A DNA stretch of 12,768 nt, from contig JAITUD010000189.1 of the NCBI GenBank assembly GCA_031286555.1, forward strand, positions 1 through 12,768, given 5' to 3'. The position numbers and the translations under genes were made by a program. This stretch comes from Microbacterium sp. GTDB lineage: Bacteria; Actinomycetota; Actinomycetes; Actinomycetales; Microbacteriaceae. Each line of letters opens with the position of its first letter. Positions within the stretch are counted from its first letter, which is position 1. The notes below the pieces were generated by a model. The model saw nothing but the letters and a program-made list of their open reading frames with translations. It was not told the origin of the DNA and did not search any database. Shown here piece by piece: positions 1 to 5,976 of this stretch.

Positions 1-953
1 TAGTTGATGAACGCGTGCGCCGCTTCGGGATGCGGCGCACCCTTCGCGATGGCCCAGTTGTCCATCCACAGCTCGGTGGCAGGTGCCCCGAGCACCCACT
101 GCCAGCGCTCCGGGTCGTCCGATTCAGTCATCCCGGTGCGGGCGTCGCCGTTGTAGGTCTGCACCAGCGCATGGGTGGCCTGCGGGATGATCTGCCCGCC
201 GGGGGCCGAGTCGAACGCCGAGACGTGCGGCGCGACCTGCTTCGTCATGAACTTCTCGCAGGCGTCGAGGTCGGACTTCTTCGTGGTGTTCCAGTCGATG
301 CCGTGCGACCAGAAGTACACGCCGCACAGCGGCGCAGGATCGTCCAGAAGGGAGGTCTTGCCGGATGCCTCGTTCTGGGCGGCGTCGATGAAGTCGGCCC
401 ACGTGGTCAGCTCGCGCGAGATCACCTTCTTGTCGTAGACGAAGCCGGTGGTGCCCCACGCCTTGCAGATCGAGTAGTCGTTGCCCGGGTCCCAGGCGCG
501 ATGGATGAACGCCGGGTTCATCGTGGCGAGGTTCGGGATCAGATCGAGGTTGAGCTTCTCGAGCAGTCCGTTCTGGGCCATGGGCTCGATGAACACGCCG
601 GTGGGCACCACGATGTCGTATCCGGAGGTGCCGCGCGCGGCGACCAGCTTGGCGATCAGCTCTTCGTTGGAGTTGAACGCGTCGACGACGATCTTCGGGC
701 CGGACTGCTTCGTGAACGCGTCCAGCACCTCGGGGTCGTCGTAGTCGCTCCAGGTGTAGATCGACAGCCGGTCTTCAAGTGGACCGCCGCTGGCGGGGGC
801 CGACACGGCCCCCTTCGGCGGTGCGCAGGCGGTGAACAGCATGGTGCCGCCGGCGGCGAGCGCGGTCGCGAGGAACCCACGACGGGTGAGTTCGGAGCGC
901 AGGATGCCGGCGGCGCCGCGGTGCGCGAGCACGCGGACCGGCGGCTGCGCCAT
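1..953 (-). CDS. PotD-like ABC transporter substrate-binding lipoprotein, C-terminus off window
   Basis: Extracytoplasmic substrate-binding protein of a polyamine-type ABC importer, delivering ligand to permeases probably encoded beyond the left edge. Reading on the minus strand gives 317 complete codons before the window ends. Residues 23-29 (TRRGFLA) are a twin-arginine motif, followed by a hydrophobic Ala/Gly-rich segment and a lipobox-like FTAC with the lipidated cysteine at about residue 43, so export is probably by Tat with lipid anchoring. The mature part has the family traits of spermidine/putrescine-binding proteins: an early strand LSIYTWSDYDDPEVLDAF, then SGYDIVVPTG near residue 115 and WGTTGFVYDKK near residue 165. 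The ATG overlaps the stop of the ATPase gene (TGATG), so the two are translationally coupled. The ligand cannot be named: polyamines are the family default, but related binding proteins take other small organic solutes. Confidence 0.88.
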   Translation of the reverse strand, partial: MAQPPVRVLAHRGAAGILRSELTRRGFLATALAAGGTMLFTACAPPKGAVSAPASGGPLEDRLSIYTWSDYDDPEVLDAFTKQSGPKIVVDAFNSNEELIAKLVAARGTSGYDIVVPTGVFIEPMAQNGLLEKLNLDLIPNLATMNPAFIHRAWDPGNDYSICKAWGTTGFVYDKKVISRELTTWADFIDAAQNEASGKTSLLDDPAPLCGVYFWSHGIDWNTTKKSDLDACEKFMTKQVAPHVSAFDSAPGGQIIPQATHALVQTYNGDARTGMTESDDPERWQWVLGAPATELWMDNWAIAKGAPHPEAAHAFIN

Positions 954-2086
954 CAGGCCGCCGCCTTGGGCAGCGCGATGACGTGCGTCGCGGCGGAGAG
1001 CGACTGGTCGTCTGCGAACAGACGCACGTCGTCGGGGCTCCAGGTGCACCGAACGGCGTCGCCGACGGCGACCGCGGGTGCGGTCGGTGCGGGGATGCGC
1101 ACCAGGAATGCGCGATCGCGGGCGATGTCCACGGCGATCTGCAGGGTCTCTCCGAGGTGCGAGACGCCGAGCACCGTGCCATTGATGCCCGGGCCGTCCG
1201 ACCCCGCCGGTGCGAGACGCGCGAACTCCGGGCGAATGGCCGCGACGGCCGCGGATCCCGCCTGCGCCTCGGCTCCGCCCCAGCGACCGTGCACGGTGCC
1301 GTCGCTGGTGTCGAGGGCCGCGCCGCCGGCGGCCACCACACCGTGCAGGAAGTTCTGCTGGCCGATGAAGGACGCGACGTAGGCGGAGGCCGGCTCGTCG
1401 TACACCGCGGACGGAGTGTCGAGCTGCTCGATCCGGCCGGCGCGCATCACAGCGATCCGGTCGCTCATCGACAGCGCCTCGGCCTGGTCGTGGGTGACGA
1501 ACACGAAGGTGGTTCCGAGCCGAGCCTGAAGCAGCTTCAGCTCGAGCTGCATCTCCTCGCGCAGCTGACGGTCCAGGGCGGCGAGCGGCTCGTCGAGCAG
1601 CAGCACGGCGGGGCGGTTGATCAGCGCCCGCGACAGCGCGATGCGCTGCTGCTGGCCGCCGGAGAGCTGGGTGGGCTTCCGGTCGGCGAACCTGCGCAGC
1701 TGCACCATGTCCAGCGCTTCGGCGACGCGTTCGCGCTGCTCGGCCTTGGGCACCTTGCGCTGCTGCAGTCCGTAGGCGACGTTCTCGGCGACGGTCATGT
1801 GCGGGAACAGGGCGTACGCCTGGAAGACCGTGTTCACCTCGCGCCGATACGGCGGCTCGCCGAGCACGCTGCGGCCGGAGATGCGGATGTCGCCCGCATC
1901 CGGGTGCTCGAAACCGGCGATCATCCGCAGGGTGGTGGTCTTGCCGCAGCCGGACGGTCCGAGCAGCGAGAGGAACTCGCCCTGCTCGACGTGCAGCGTC
2001 AGGTCGTCGACGGCGGTCGCGTCTCCATACAGCTTCGTGACGCCGGTGATGTCGACGCCGCCTGCCATGGCCCGGGTATCAGCCAT
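953..2086 (-). CDS. PotA-like ABC transporter ATP-binding protein
   Basis: Cytoplasmic ATPase that energises the importer whose binding protein follows it. The 377-residue protein has every nucleotide-binding motif: Walker A GPSGCGKT (43-50), Q-loop glutamine at 89, signature LSGGQ (141-145), Walker B VLLLDEP (161-167), D-loop AALD (169-172) and switch histidine at 199 (VTHDQAEAL). Residues about 245-377 form the regulatory TOBE-type domain usual in PotA/FbpC/MalK ATPases, with a family-typical length. The ATG at 2086 is preceded by AGGAGG at close spacing; another ATG four bases upstream is out of frame and soon meets a stop. Its partner is the PotD-like lipoprotein, so it is probably not the ATPase for the sugar permeases further right, although MalK-like ATPases can serve several importers. 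It is the first gene of a leftward operon. Confidence 0.92.
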   Translation of the reverse strand: MADTRAMAGGVDITGVTKLYGDATAVDDLTLHVEQGEFLSLLGPSGCGKTTTLRMIAGFEHPDAGDIRISGRSVLGEPPYRREVNTVFQAYALFPHMTVAENVAYGLQQRKVPKAEQRERVAEALDMVQLRRFADRKPTQLSGGQQQRIALSRALINRPAVLLLDEPLAALDRQLREEMQLELKLLQARLGTTFVFVTHDQAEALSMSDRIAVMRAGRIEQLDTPSAVYDEPASAYVASFIGQQNFLHGVVAAGGAALDTSDGTVHGRWGGAEAQAGSAAVAAIRPEFARLAPAGSDGPGINGTVLGVSHLGETLQIAVDIARDRAFLVRIPAPTAPAVAVGDAVRCTWSPDDVRLFADDQSLSAATHVIALPKAAA

Positions 2087-2099
2087 TCATCCTCCTCAT

Positions 2100-2110
2100 T
2101 GAGAATCTCA
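2100..2110. promoter_or_regulatory. Short dyad just upstream of the potA-like ribosome binding site
   Basis: TGAGA-A-TCTCA, a perfect 5-bp inverted repeat with one central base, lies 4 bases upstream of the AGGAGG that serves the ATPase gene. It could be half of a larger operator or a small leader hairpin. The 114-base gap between the ATPase and the CsoR-like gene holds no coding sequence. A second weak dyad (CGACG-N5-CGTCG, 2177-2191) lies nearer the repressor stop. No convincing -35/-10 pair was recognised, so the operon promoter is not placed. Confidence 0.25.
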
Positions 2111-2200
2111 GTGGAGGGAGTCTTTCACACCCGAGGGCGCAACGGAAGCGGAAGCAGTTGCGAAATGGTCTCGGAACGACGATATCCGTCGCCGATTGGC

Positions 2201-2473
2201 CTACTTGCTGTGGAAGTCGAATGCCTTCAGCAATTCGTCGACGGCCTGCTCGCGCTGTTCGCCGCCCTCCTCGAACATGTGCGTGACGTGCGTGCGCAGG
2301 TGGTTCTCGAGCAGCAGGCGGTTCAGGGATTCCAGCGAGCGCTGCACGGCGCGGGACTGCGTGATGATGTCCATGCAGTACTCGTCGCTCTCGATCATCC
2401 GCGCGATGCCGCGCAGCTGACCTTCGAGGATGCTGGTGCGGTGCAGAGCGCGCTTCTTGATGTCTTCGATCAC
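2201..2473 (-). CDS. CsoR/RcnR-family metal-sensing transcriptional repressor (DUF156)
   Basis: Small all-helical repressor that in this family releases DNA when it binds a metal ion, or in some members a reactive small molecule. From the GTG start chosen here it is 90 residues, the family's usual size. Recognisable segments are HRTSILEGQLRGIARMIE, YCMDIITQ and LLLENHLRTHV. The ligand positions read Cys33, His58, His62, where Cu(I)-type CsoR has Cys-His-Cys; a third-position histidine is as in the Ni/Co sensor RcnR. An ATG at 2509 would add 12 residues (MPSSCHGGYPRS) and has GGAG eight bases upstream, but it would overlap the start codon of the divergent gene. The GTG was chosen because the N-terminus then has family length and a TACCCT -10-like box lies six bases upstream, suggesting a leaderless transcript. 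No copZ, copA or efflux gene is adjacent, so the inducer is unknown. Confidence 0.85.
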   Translation of the reverse strand: MIEDIKKRALHRTSILEGQLRGIARMIESDEYCMDIITQSRAVQRSLESLNRLLLENHLRTHVTHMFEEGGEQREQAVDELLKAFDFHSK

Positions 2474-2479
2474 AGATCG

Positions 2480-2488
2480 AGGGTACCC
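2480..2488 (-). promoter_or_regulatory. Candidate leaderless promoter and operator for the CsoR-like gene
   Basis: On the minus strand TACCCT (2480-2485) matches the actinobacterial -10 pattern TAnnnT and sits exactly six bases before the GTG at 2473, as expected if the transcript begins at the start codon. It overlaps the perfect 8-bp palindrome GGGTACCC (2481-2488). CsoR-type repressors bind G/C-tract dyads, so this could be an autoregulatory operator that also acts on the divergent DUF445 gene starting at 2508. No good -35 box is visible. This is an inference from position and pattern. Confidence 0.35.
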
Positions 2489-2507
2489 GCCGTGGCAGGA
2501 TGAGGGC

Positions 2508-3782
2508 ATGTCGCGTACTCCGATGGCGCTGCTGTCCGCCGCCGATCAGGAGCGACTCCGCGGCCTGCGCAGGATGAAGGGCGTCGCCCTGGGCGCGCTG
2601 CTGGTCATGGCGATCGCGTTCGTGATCGCCTTCGCGCTCGAAGGTCAGCACCCCTGGCTCTCCTACGTGCGCGCCGCGGCCGAGGGCGGCATGGTCGGCG
2701 CGCTCGCGGACTGGTTCGCCGTGACGGCGCTGTTCCGGCATCCGCTCGGCCTTCCCATACCGCACACCGCGATCATCCCGAACCGCAAGGACGAGATCGG
2801 CCGCAGCCTGGGCGAGTTCGTCGAGACGAACTTCCTGTCCGCAGAGGTGGTGCGCACCAAACTGGAGCAGACCGAGGTCGCGCGCCGGCTCGGCGAGTGG
2901 CTGCGCCAGCCGGTCCATGCGGAGCGTGTCGGCGCCGAGGGCGCGACGGTCGCGACCGCAGTGCTGCACGCCCTGAGTGACGACGACGTGCGTGACGTCA
3001 TCGCCGATCTGGCCCGCCAGAACCTGGTCGATCCGGAGTGGGGGCCGCCGGCGGGCGCCTGGCTGGAGCGCATCGTCGACGCCGGCGCCCACCACGGCGC
3101 CGTCGACCTGGCCGTTGACAGCATCTCGACCTGGCTCGACGCGAACGCGCACGCGTTCCAGGGCCTGGTGTCCCGCCGACTGCCGTCCTGGGTGCCCGGA
3201 GTCGCGCATCGGCTCGTCGACGACACGGTCTACCGCGAGGCGGTGAAGTTCGCGCACGCTGTGCGGGCCGATCCCCGGCATCCGGCGCGGATCGCGATCG
3301 ACGGCTACCTGGCCCGTCTGGCCGACCGGCTGCAGCACGATCCGACCATGCGCGCGAAGCTCGAGAACGCGAAGACCGGGCTGTTCGACAGCCCGCGCGT
3401 CGCCGCGCTGGCGGCAGAGGCATGGCAGGCCGCGAAGACCGGCCTGATCCGCTCGCTCGACGACCCGCAGAGCGGCCTGCGCACCCGCGCCGCGTCGGCG
3501 ATCGCCGACATCGGCACGCGGCTGACGACGGATGCTGCGCTGCAGAGCCGCGTGGACGGCTGGGTGACGGATGCCGCGGTCTTCGCCGTCGACCGCTACC
3601 GGCACGACATCGCCTCGATCATCACCGACACGATCGAGCGCTGGGACCCCGCCGAGACCACCGAGAAGATCGAGCTGATGGTCGGGCGCGACCTGCAGTA
3701 CATCCGCCTGAACGGCACGGTGGTCGGAGCCCTCGCCGGAGTGGCGATCTTCACCGTCGCGCACGCCCTGATCCCGGTGTGA
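2508..3782 (+). CDS. DUF445 family membrane protein
   Basis: A 424-residue member of the DUF445 (YjiN-like) family, whose biochemical role is not established. It has an N-terminal hydrophobic segment (about 25-44), then the family's hallmark block GALADWFAVTALFRHPLG continuing through LPIPHTAIIP (64-91). A long, mainly helical, charged middle follows, and a second hydrophobic segment (about 402-420) lies at the C-terminus. This predicts a membrane protein anchored at both ends with a large soluble helical domain between. The ATG at 2508 was chosen over the in-frame one at 2430 because the latter lies inside the divergent repressor gene and a purine-rich AGGATGAGGG precedes 2508. The start codon shares the palindromic CATG with a possible repressor start on the other strand, so the two genes share a tiny control region. 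A stem-loop follows the stop by four bases. Confidence 0.9.
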   Translation: MSRTPMALLSAADQERLRGLRRMKGVALGALLVMAIAFVIAFALEGQHPWLSYVRAAAEGGMVGALADWFAVTALFRHPLGLPIPHTAIIPNRKDEIGRSLGEFVETNFLSAEVVRTKLEQTEVARRLGEWLRQPVHAERVGAEGATVATAVLHALSDDDVRDVIADLARQNLVDPEWGPPAGAWLERIVDAGAHHGAVDLAVDSISTWLDANAHAFQGLVSRRLPSWVPGVAHRLVDDTVYREAVKFAHAVRADPRHPARIAIDGYLARLADRLQHDPTMRAKLENAKTGLFDSPRVAALAAEAWQAAKTGLIRSLDDPQSGLRTRAASAIADIGTRLTTDAALQSRVDGWVTDAAVFAVDRYRHDIASIITDTIERWDPAETTEKIELMVGRDLQYIRLNGTVVGALAGVAIFTVAHALIPV

Positions 3783-3786
3783 CTTG

Positions 3787-3806
3787 CTGTCTGGGGAACC
3801 AGACAG
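3787..3806 (+). terminator. Stem-loop after DUF445 gene, likely transcription terminator
   Basis: CTGTCTGG-GGAA-CCAGACAG is a perfect 8-bp stem with a GNRA-type tetraloop, beginning four bases after the DUF445 stop codon. There is no T-run behind it, as is common for terminators of high-GC actinobacteria, so efficiency cannot be judged. It is the first of three inverted repeats in this spacer. Confidence 0.6.
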
Positions 3807-3817
3807 TCAGCGGGCGC

Positions 3818-3840
3818 TGCCCGGCGCGCTGCTCCGGGCA
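3818..3840. repeat. Second inverted repeat in the DUF445-hutG spacer
   Basis: TGCCCGG, nine loop bases, CCGGGCA: a perfect 7-bp GC-rich stem. It may reinforce the preceding terminator hairpin or be part of a control region for hutG. No T-tract follows. Confidence 0.4.
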
Positions 3841-3858
3841 CTGTGACACTCTGAGATT

Positions 3859-3880
3859 CGGATGCGTCATCGGGCATCCG
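3859..3880. repeat. Inverted repeat of CGGATGC / GCATCCG in the hutG leader
   Basis: CGGATGC, eight bases, GCATCCG: a perfect 7-bp dyad ending just ahead of the hutG ribosome binding site. It could be an operator or a leader hairpin controlling hutG. The half-site is also the 7-mer that is over-represented throughout this window, so chance pairing of two such motifs is possible. Confidence 0.4.
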
Positions 3881-3897
3881 CGTCGAAGGGACTCCTC

Positions 3898-4794
3898 ATG
3901 GCACTGTCGCACGATCCGTCCTGGCCCCGCGCCGGCGCCTGGCCCGCCTTCGACGGCGCCCCGACCGATGCCGCGATCCTCGGAGTCCCGGTCTGGCGCA
4001 CCTCGCTGTCTCCGACCGGGGCGCACGCGACCCCCGCCGCGATCCGCGAGGCCCTCCCCCGGTACAGCGCGACGCTGATGGGCCCGCCCGTCGTCGACCT
4101 GAACGAGGCGCTGCGGATCGTCGACGCCGGCGACGTCGTCGAGCCCGACGGCGACGACGGCACCGCGCGCACGGTCGCCCGCGTCGCGGAGCTCGCCGCG
4201 GCGAGCCGCCGTGTGATCGCCCTGGGCGGCGACAACTCCCTGACCTACTCTGTCGCGCGCGGAGCGGCCGCGACCGGCCTGATCACCTTCGACGCTCACT
4301 TCGACCTGCGCGACGGCGTCTCCAACGGCACCCCGGTGCGCCGCCTCGTCGAGGACGCCCCGGAGGGCGAGCGCATCGACCCGAGACGCATCGTGCAGAT
4401 CGGCATCGCCGACTACGCGAATTCGGCCGCCTACGCGCAGCGCGCCGCCGACTGGGGCATCCGGGTGATCACGCTCGACGAGCTGCGGGCGCGCGGCATC
4501 GCCGATGTCACGGCGGAGGCGCTCGAGATCGCCGGTGCGGGAGCCGATCCCCGCATCCATCTCGACATCGATGTGGACGTGTGCGACCGCTCCGTCGCGC
4601 CCGGCTGCCCCGCCAGCGTTCCCGGTGGCCTCGCCGCCTGGGAGCTGCGCGCGCTGACGCGCGCGGTCGGAGCGGATGCCAGAGTCACCAGTGCCGACCT
4701 CGCCGAGGTGGATGCCACGGTCGACGCCGAGGATGGCCGCACCGTGCGCCTCGCGGCGCTGTGCGTGCTGGAGCTGCTCGCCGGCCTGGTCTGA
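3898..4794 (+). CDS. hutG: Formimidoylglutamase (HutG)
   Basis: Manganese-dependent ureohydrolase-fold enzyme that hydrolyses N-formimidoyl-L-glutamate to L-glutamate and formamide, the last step of one histidine-degradation route; cytoplasmic. The 298-residue protein has the metal-binding blocks in order: GGDNS (110-114), FDAHFDLRDGVSNGTPVRRL (131-150), DVDVCDRSVAPGCPASVPGG (225-244, with Asp225 and Asp227 as metal ligands) and EVD (270-272). Arginases and agmatinases usually have GGDHS; the GGDN form together with NGTPxRRL and APGCPA is as I recall Bacillus subtilis HutG, so it is diagnostic rather than a defect. The ATG at 3898 has GAAGGGA at good spacing; an in-frame ATG at 3862 lies inside a leader inverted repeat and would add residues unlike the family. 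It stands alone here, converging on lacI with only two bases between the stop codons. Confidence 0.87.
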   Translation: MALSHDPSWPRAGAWPAFDGAPTDAAILGVPVWRTSLSPTGAHATPAAIREALPRYSATLMGPPVVDLNEALRIVDAGDVVEPDGDDGTARTVARVAELAAASRRVIALGGDNSLTYSVARGAAATGLITFDAHFDLRDGVSNGTPVRRLVEDAPEGERIDPRRIVQIGIADYANSAAYAQRAADWGIRVITLDELRARGIADVTAEALEIAGAGADPRIHLDIDVDVCDRSVAPGCPASVPGGLAAWELRALTRAVGADARVTSADLAEVDATVDAEDGRTVRLAALCVLELLAGLV

Positions 4795-4796
4795 CC

Positions 4797-5801
4797 TCAG
4801 CGAACCCGCAGCTCCGGCTGCACGAGGACGTGCGCCGACCCCGCCTCGGCGCGTCTCGGCACGACGACGTCCCCGGTCGCCCCCATCAGCAGCTGCAGGA
4901 CACCGGTGGCGACATCCTCGGGGCGCTGCTCGACGCTGGAGAACCCGAGGGCCTCCGCGGTCGGAGTGTTGTCGAATCCGATCACCGCGATGCGCCGGCC
5001 GGCGGCGTTGAGCGCCAGCAGCGCCCCGACGGCGAGCGAATCGCTGACGCACACGAGAGCATCGGCGTCGAAACCTGCGGCGAGCGCCGACTCGACGACG
5101 GCTCTTGCGGCGAGGACGCCCTCCTCGGCGACGAGGCGCTCGCCGGCGATCCCGGCCTGCTGCATCGTCCGGCTCCACCCGCGCTCCCGGTCGTCGCCGG
5201 TCCCCGACCCCTCCGGCCAGCCGAGGAAGGCGATCCGCGATCCGAAGCCCAGGGCGTGTCGTGTGGCTGCTGCCGTCCCCGCCGCGCCGTCCACGTCGAC
5301 CCAGAGGTGCGTCGGATCAGCGATGTCGTCGGCGCCCCAGGGGCGACCGAACGACACGAACGGCAGCCCGCGGCGGTCGAGCATGCCGACTCTCGAGTCA
5401 TCGCGCACCGTGCCGGTGATGATCGCGGCGTCGATCTCGGACGCCTCCCACAGCTCGCCGAGACGCACGACCTCGTCCTCCGGAGTCCGTGCCGCGTACA
5501 CCAGCATCCGCATCCCGCGCTCGCTGGCCCGCTCGGTGATCGCATGCACGAAGCGATCGAGGATCACTCCGGAGATCCCGCCCACATAGGGGTCGAGGCG
5601 GATGCCGATCGCGGAGCTGCGTCGCAGCCGCAGCCGCCGCGCGGCGGCGTGCCTGCGGTAGCCGAGCTCGTCGATCGCATGCAGGACGCGCTCACGGGTT
5701 GCGGGGCGCACGATGTCGGGCGTGTTCAGGACGTTCGACACGGTCTGCCGGGAGACCCCCGCCAGCGCCGCGACGTCCTCGACCGTCGGTGTCCTGCCCA
5801 T
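4797..5801 (-). CDS. LacI-family transcriptional regulator
   Basis: DNA-binding repressor, probably of the divergent sugar-uptake operon and perhaps of itself. It has 334 residues, normal for the family. An N-terminal helix-turn-helix spans about 5-26 (TVEDVAALAGVSRQTVSNVL). The hinge region is around 53-66 (AARRLRLRRSSAIGI), and a periplasmic-binding-protein-like effector domain fills the rest, with IAFLGWPEG, ALVCVSDSLAVGALLAL and IAVIGFDNTPTAEALG near the end. The ATG at 5801 was chosen because GGAGG lies four bases upstream and HTH spacing is then normal; an in-frame ATG at 5849 would add 16 unsupported residues. In this family a sugar or sugar phosphate normally acts as inducer. The best candidate target is the palindrome at 5908-5927, which has the central CG common in LacI-family operators. 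Confidence 0.93.
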   Translation of the reverse strand: MGRTPTVEDVAALAGVSRQTVSNVLNTPDIVRPATRERVLHAIDELGYRRHAAARRLRLRRSSAIGIRLDPYVGGISGVILDRFVHAITERASERGMRMLVYAARTPEDEVVRLGELWEASEIDAAIITGTVRDDSRVGMLDRRGLPFVSFGRPWGADDIADPTHLWVDVDGAAGTAAATRHALGFGSRIAFLGWPEGSGTGDDRERGWSRTMQQAGIAGERLVAEEGVLAARAVVESALAAGFDADALVCVSDSLAVGALLALNAAGRRIAVIGFDNTPTAEALGFSSVEQRPEDVATGVLQLLMGATGDVVVPRRAEAGSAHVLVQPELRVR

Positions 5802-5868
5802 CACACCTCCACTGCTCCGTCCGCAGTCTATTTGCGGCAGCCCCGGCACCGCTGGCCGACACCTGGCC

Positions 5869-5898
5869 TTGACAATGTGCGACGCCGCGGCCTAGCCT
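5869..5898 (+). promoter_or_regulatory. Promoter of the sugar ABC operon
   Basis: TTGACA (5869-5874), an 18-base spacer, then TAGCCT (5893-5898), a perfect -35 box and a TAnnnT -10 box. The predicted transcription start, about 6-8 bases on, falls at or just before the palindromic operator. It reads rightward into the binding-protein gene at 5977, with a leader of about 70 bases. Confidence 0.7.
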
Positions 5899-5907
5899 GA
5901 CGAGACA

Positions 5908-5927
5908 GAATTTGATCGTTCAAATTC
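5908..5927. promoter_or_regulatory. Candidate LacI-family operator
   Basis: GAATTTGA-TCGT-TCAAATTC is a perfect 8-bp inverted repeat around a central CG, strikingly AT-rich in this high-GC setting. It lies nine bases downstream of the -10 box, so a bound dimer would cover the start site and block initiation or early elongation. The central CG and 20-bp size match LacI-family operators, and the divergent lacI gene is the natural source of the repressor. Binding is inferred. Confidence 0.72.
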
Positions 5928-5976
5928 ATCACAGTCCCGCACCGAACGCAAGACTCTTCAAAGGAGAACAGATCTC

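Noticed and set aside
15..1382. Long plus-strand reading frame of 455 codons
   Set aside because: It is antisense to the PotD-like gene and the C-terminal part of the PotA-like ATPase, both supported by clear motifs. Its Arg/Gly/Ala-rich translation has no family features and reflects high GC.
2079..3764. Minus-strand reading frame of 561 codons
   Set aside because: It runs antisense to DUF445 and across the CsoR-like gene in another frame, with low-complexity Arg/Asp-rich translation. DUF445 has recognisable conserved motifs on the plus strand.
3862..3897. Upstream ATG start for hutG
   Set aside because: It lies within an inverted repeat, lacks a ribosome binding site and adds residues unlike the family, whereas the ATG at 3898 has GAAGGGA at proper spacing.
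4110..4235. HutG Asn113 as a mutated metal ligand indicating an inactive arginase
   Set aside because: GGDN is as I recall the Bacillus subtilis HutG sequence, together with the other HutG-specific motifs, so it is a subfamily trait and not damage.
3751..5178. Minus-strand reading frame of 475 codons
   Set aside because: Antisense to hutG, and overlaps the end of lacI in the wrong frame; no domain features.
5825..5830. TAGACT on the minus strand as the lacI -10 box
   Set aside because: It fits TAnnnT at a sensible distance, but no -35-like hexamer lies 17-18 bases upstream, so it was not listed as a promoter.
5802..5849. Upstream ATG start for the LacI regulator
   Set aside because: The extra 16 residues precede a normal LacI N-terminus, and GGAGG is positioned for the ATG at 5801.
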